From the NCBI GenBank assembly GCA_002373775.1, contig DFJW01000021.1, positions 1 to 41,689 of the forward strand: a DNA stretch of 41,689 bases. The letters are read 5' to 3'. Below, piece by piece: positions 40,401 through 41,689 of the stretch (its first letter is position 1; the number at the start of each line of letters is the position of its first letter). Source of the stretch: Ruminococcus flavefaciens. Its GTDB lineage: Bacteria; Bacillota; Clostridia; Oscillospirales; Ruminococcaceae. The notes under the pieces were generated by a model, which searched no databases, had not been told where the DNA came from, and worked only from the letters and a program-made list of their open reading frames with translations. Position numbers and translations under genes: made by a program.

Positions 40401-41124
40401 TGGAGCAAAAGCTGAGGTAATGGTCATCAGGAACCTCTCAGCAGCTGATATCGAGGACAGTATCGACTGTTTCGAGCGCTCCATAAGAAACTCTCAGATC
40501 ATCATGATACCCGGCGGATTCTCCGGCGGTGACGAGCCTGAGGGAAGCGGAAAGTTCATCACAGCATTCTTCCGCAATCCCAAGATCAAGGATGCAGTAC
40601 ATGACCTGCTCAAATACCGCGACGGACTTATGCTCGGTATCTGCAACGGTTTCCAGGCACTCATCAAGCTCGGACTCGTTCCCTTCGGCGAGATAGTTGA
40701 CATGAAGGACGATTCACCGACGCTTACATTCAATACTATAAACCGCCACCAGAGCATGATGGTAAATACACGCATTGCTTCGAACAAGAGCCCGTGGCTC
40801 TATGGATGCGAAGTAGGAGATATCCACAGTATCGCCATCTCACACGGAGAGGGACGCTTTGTAGCTCCTGCAAGCCTTATACAGCAGCTTGCCAATAACG
40901 GACAGATAGCAACTCAGTACGTTGATCCTGACGGAAACCCGACAATGGATATCCGTTACAATCCCAACACATCTGTTGAAGCTATCGAGGGCATCACATC
41001 ACCTGACGGACGTGTACTCGGTAAAATGGGACACTCCGAGCGTAAGGGCGGATACATCTGCAAGAATGTTCCCGGCGAAAAGGATCAGAAGATCTTCGAG
41101 TCCGGTGTGGCATACTTCAAGTAA
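37420..41124 (+). CDS. purL: Phosphoribosylformylglycinamidine synthase, single-chain form
   Basis: Converts formylglycinamide ribotide, ATP and glutamine to FGAM in purine synthesis. At 1234 residues it fuses what B. subtilis makes as PurS, PurL and PurQ. The N-terminal PurS-like part covers about 1-150. Two AIRS-type halves follow: the first has DTYWSDHCRHTTF, FKNETHNHPTEIEPFGGAAT and GGKTGRDGCGG, the second LGCGSIGGKDSMSGTFENID. The C-terminal class I glutaminase shows LIPVFPGTNCEYD, IPGGFSGGD and the nucleophile C1075 in GICNGFQ, with a catalytic His and Glu in ISHGEGRF. Large fused PurL is usual in Clostridia. It has its own promoter and structured leader; a terminator follows. Confidence 0.97.
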   Translation: MSVFRIYVEKKPEFAVEAQSVLSDIRTALRISLTNVRILNRYDADKISEEDFEAAVNTVFSEPAVDVVYREMPRTGEGDRVFAVEYLPGQFDQRADSCEQCIQLLRQGERCRVRNARVYILSGVITDEEFETIKSYMINPVESREASLETVKTLDTNYDIPTTVEVLEGFTQLNAFGLHAFIDKFGLAMDYDDIKFCQDYFRNEEHRDPTITEIRMIDTYWSDHCRHTTFLTNVENVDINTPYIKETYDMYLNVREELGRTDKPVTLMDIGTLAAKKLKADGLLPDLDESEEINACSVKIKVDIDGKLEDWILMFKNETHNHPTEIEPFGGAATCLGGAIRDPLSGRSYVYQAMRVTGAANPLVPVEDTINGKLPQRKITLGAANGYSSYGNQIGLATGHVAEVYHPGYVAKRMEIGAVVGAAPAENIRRERPVPGDIVVLLGGKTGRDGCGGATGSSKSHTLESLETCGAEVQKGNPPEERKLQRLFRNPEVTKLIKRCNDFGAGGVSVAIGELTDGLVIDLNAVPKKYEGLDGTEIAISESQERMAVVIAPEDLDKFLAEAHKENLEATLVANVVEEPRLKMNWNGNTIVDLSREFLNSNGAPKFTDIEVEEPVLRSDDDVTDSAESWTELMSNLNVCSQKGLIEKFDSTIGAGTVLMPFGGVYQMSPSQAMAAKIPVLEGETNTCSLMGWGYNPDISEKSPYHGAMLAVIESIAKVVAAGGSYKKCWLTFQEYFERTQNDARRWGQPMAALLGAFKAQLELGCGSIGGKDSMSGTFENIDVPPTLVSFAVSTAKADKVVSTEFKGAGSQVILITPEYDENGLPVFESVRKCYEQVEQIIADDRASAVWTLGYGGVAEGIAKMCFGNKIGFEFTSRVSAELLFRPCYGAFIIELSGEAVKGEEVIGRTISDYKILNLDYTISLDNLQRVWEGKLEPVFPCRIKTTDATPETYSAPNTVKLSASAKIAQPRVLIPVFPGTNCEYDTARAFEKAGAKAEVMVIRNLSAADIEDSIDCFERSIRNSQIIMIPGGFSGGDEPEGSGKFITAFFRNPKIKDAVHDLLKYRDGLMLGICNGFQALIKLGLVPFGEIVDMKDDSPTLTFNTINRHQSMMVNTRIASNKSPWLYGCEVGDIHSIAISHGEGRFVAPASLIQQLANNGQIATQYVDPDGNPTMDIRYNPNTSVEAIEGITSPDGRVLGKMGHSERKGGYICKNVPGEKDQKIFESGVAYFK

Positions 41125-41136
41125 TAACAACGATAT

Positions 41137-41167
41137 CGGCGGGCAGAAATGTCCGCCGTGTTCTTTT
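41137..41167 (+). terminator. Probable terminator after purL
   Basis: cggcgg (41137-41142) / ccgccg (41153-41158), a loop of about 10, then tgttctttt. The T run is imperfect. Confidence 0.7.
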
Positions 41168-41254
41168 ACAGCTAAAACATAGCTCGGCAGCGGCACCGGC
41201 TTTGTTAAAAATAGACAAATTGCAAAAAAATCGGTAAATCCGGCTAACAGGTAC

Positions 41255-41283
41255 TTGAAAAATCATTTTGATAGTGATATAAT
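41255..41283 (+). promoter_or_regulatory. Sigma-A promoter for gdhA
   Basis: TTGAAA (41255-41260), 17 bases, TATAAT (41278-41283), with TG one base upstream of the -10. AT-rich DNA precedes it. Confidence 0.85.
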
Positions 41284-41292
41284 AAATTCTGA

Positions 41293-41689
<397 letters not shown>

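Overview
The window reads as a contiguous piece of chromosome from a low-to-moderate GC Gram-positive of the Clostridia, most like Ruminococcus or a close relative. Three things point there. Gene neighbourhoods match the Bacillus/Clostridium core (prpC-prkC-rsgA-thiN-spoVM; miaB-ylbF/ymcA-mutS-mutL-miaA-hfq; ylmE-sepF-ylmH-divIVA-ileS-lspA-rluD; rpsF-ssb-rpsR). A secreted transglutaminase-like protein carries a type I dockerin, a hallmark of cellulosome-forming ruminococci. A SpoVM micro-protein implies a sporulation ancestry. I cannot assign a species from sequence alone. I saw no tRNA, rRNA, CRISPR array, insertion sequence, phage gene or attachment site.

Layout. 1-5592 (+): the 3' part of rlmN, then PP2C phosphatase, PASTA Ser/Thr kinase, RsgA GTPase and ThiN, packed with overlaps, then a 29-residue SpoVM gene whose ribosome binding site lies in a long hairpin. 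5632-6531 (-): a 56-residue membrane protein and PspA, with a near-consensus promoter. 6871-10541 (-): purA, the dockerin protein and an unrecognised membrane protein with six APxLD[D/E] motifs, ending at a clear terminator. 10779-24589 (+): tRNA modification (miaB, miaA), mismatch repair (mutS, mutL), hfq, then a cell-division block (HlyD-like protein, YggS, SepF, YlmH, DivIVA). Three unrecognised or loosely recognised genes are inserted among these. 24722-31255 (+): ileS with an unusual start region, then lspA, an RluD-type pseudouridine synthase, a HAD phosphatase and a second lipoprotein. 31312-34378 (+): split transketolase, then rpsF-ssb-rpsR. 34504-35758: a DUF378 protein (-), a NERD protein (+) and an HPr-like protein lacking the active-site His (-). 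36040-41689 (+): mtaB, purL and the 5' end of gdhA.

How the genes fit together. PrpC and PrkC are an antagonistic phosphatase/kinase pair sensing cell-wall fragments, beside ribosome assembly (RsgA) and thiamine pyrophosphate synthesis (ThiN). SepF and DivIVA act at the septum and poles. Transketolase, PurA and PurL feed nucleotide synthesis, and GdhA assimilates ammonia. The window is mostly housekeeping. The novelty is in small or regulatory objects: the SpoVM hairpin, the Shine-Dalgarno-hairpin-ATG arrangement at ileS, leader hairpins, the APxLDD-repeat protein and the His-less HPr. Promoters were found by eye as -35/-10 pairs with 17-base spacing; several are close to the sigma-A consensus.
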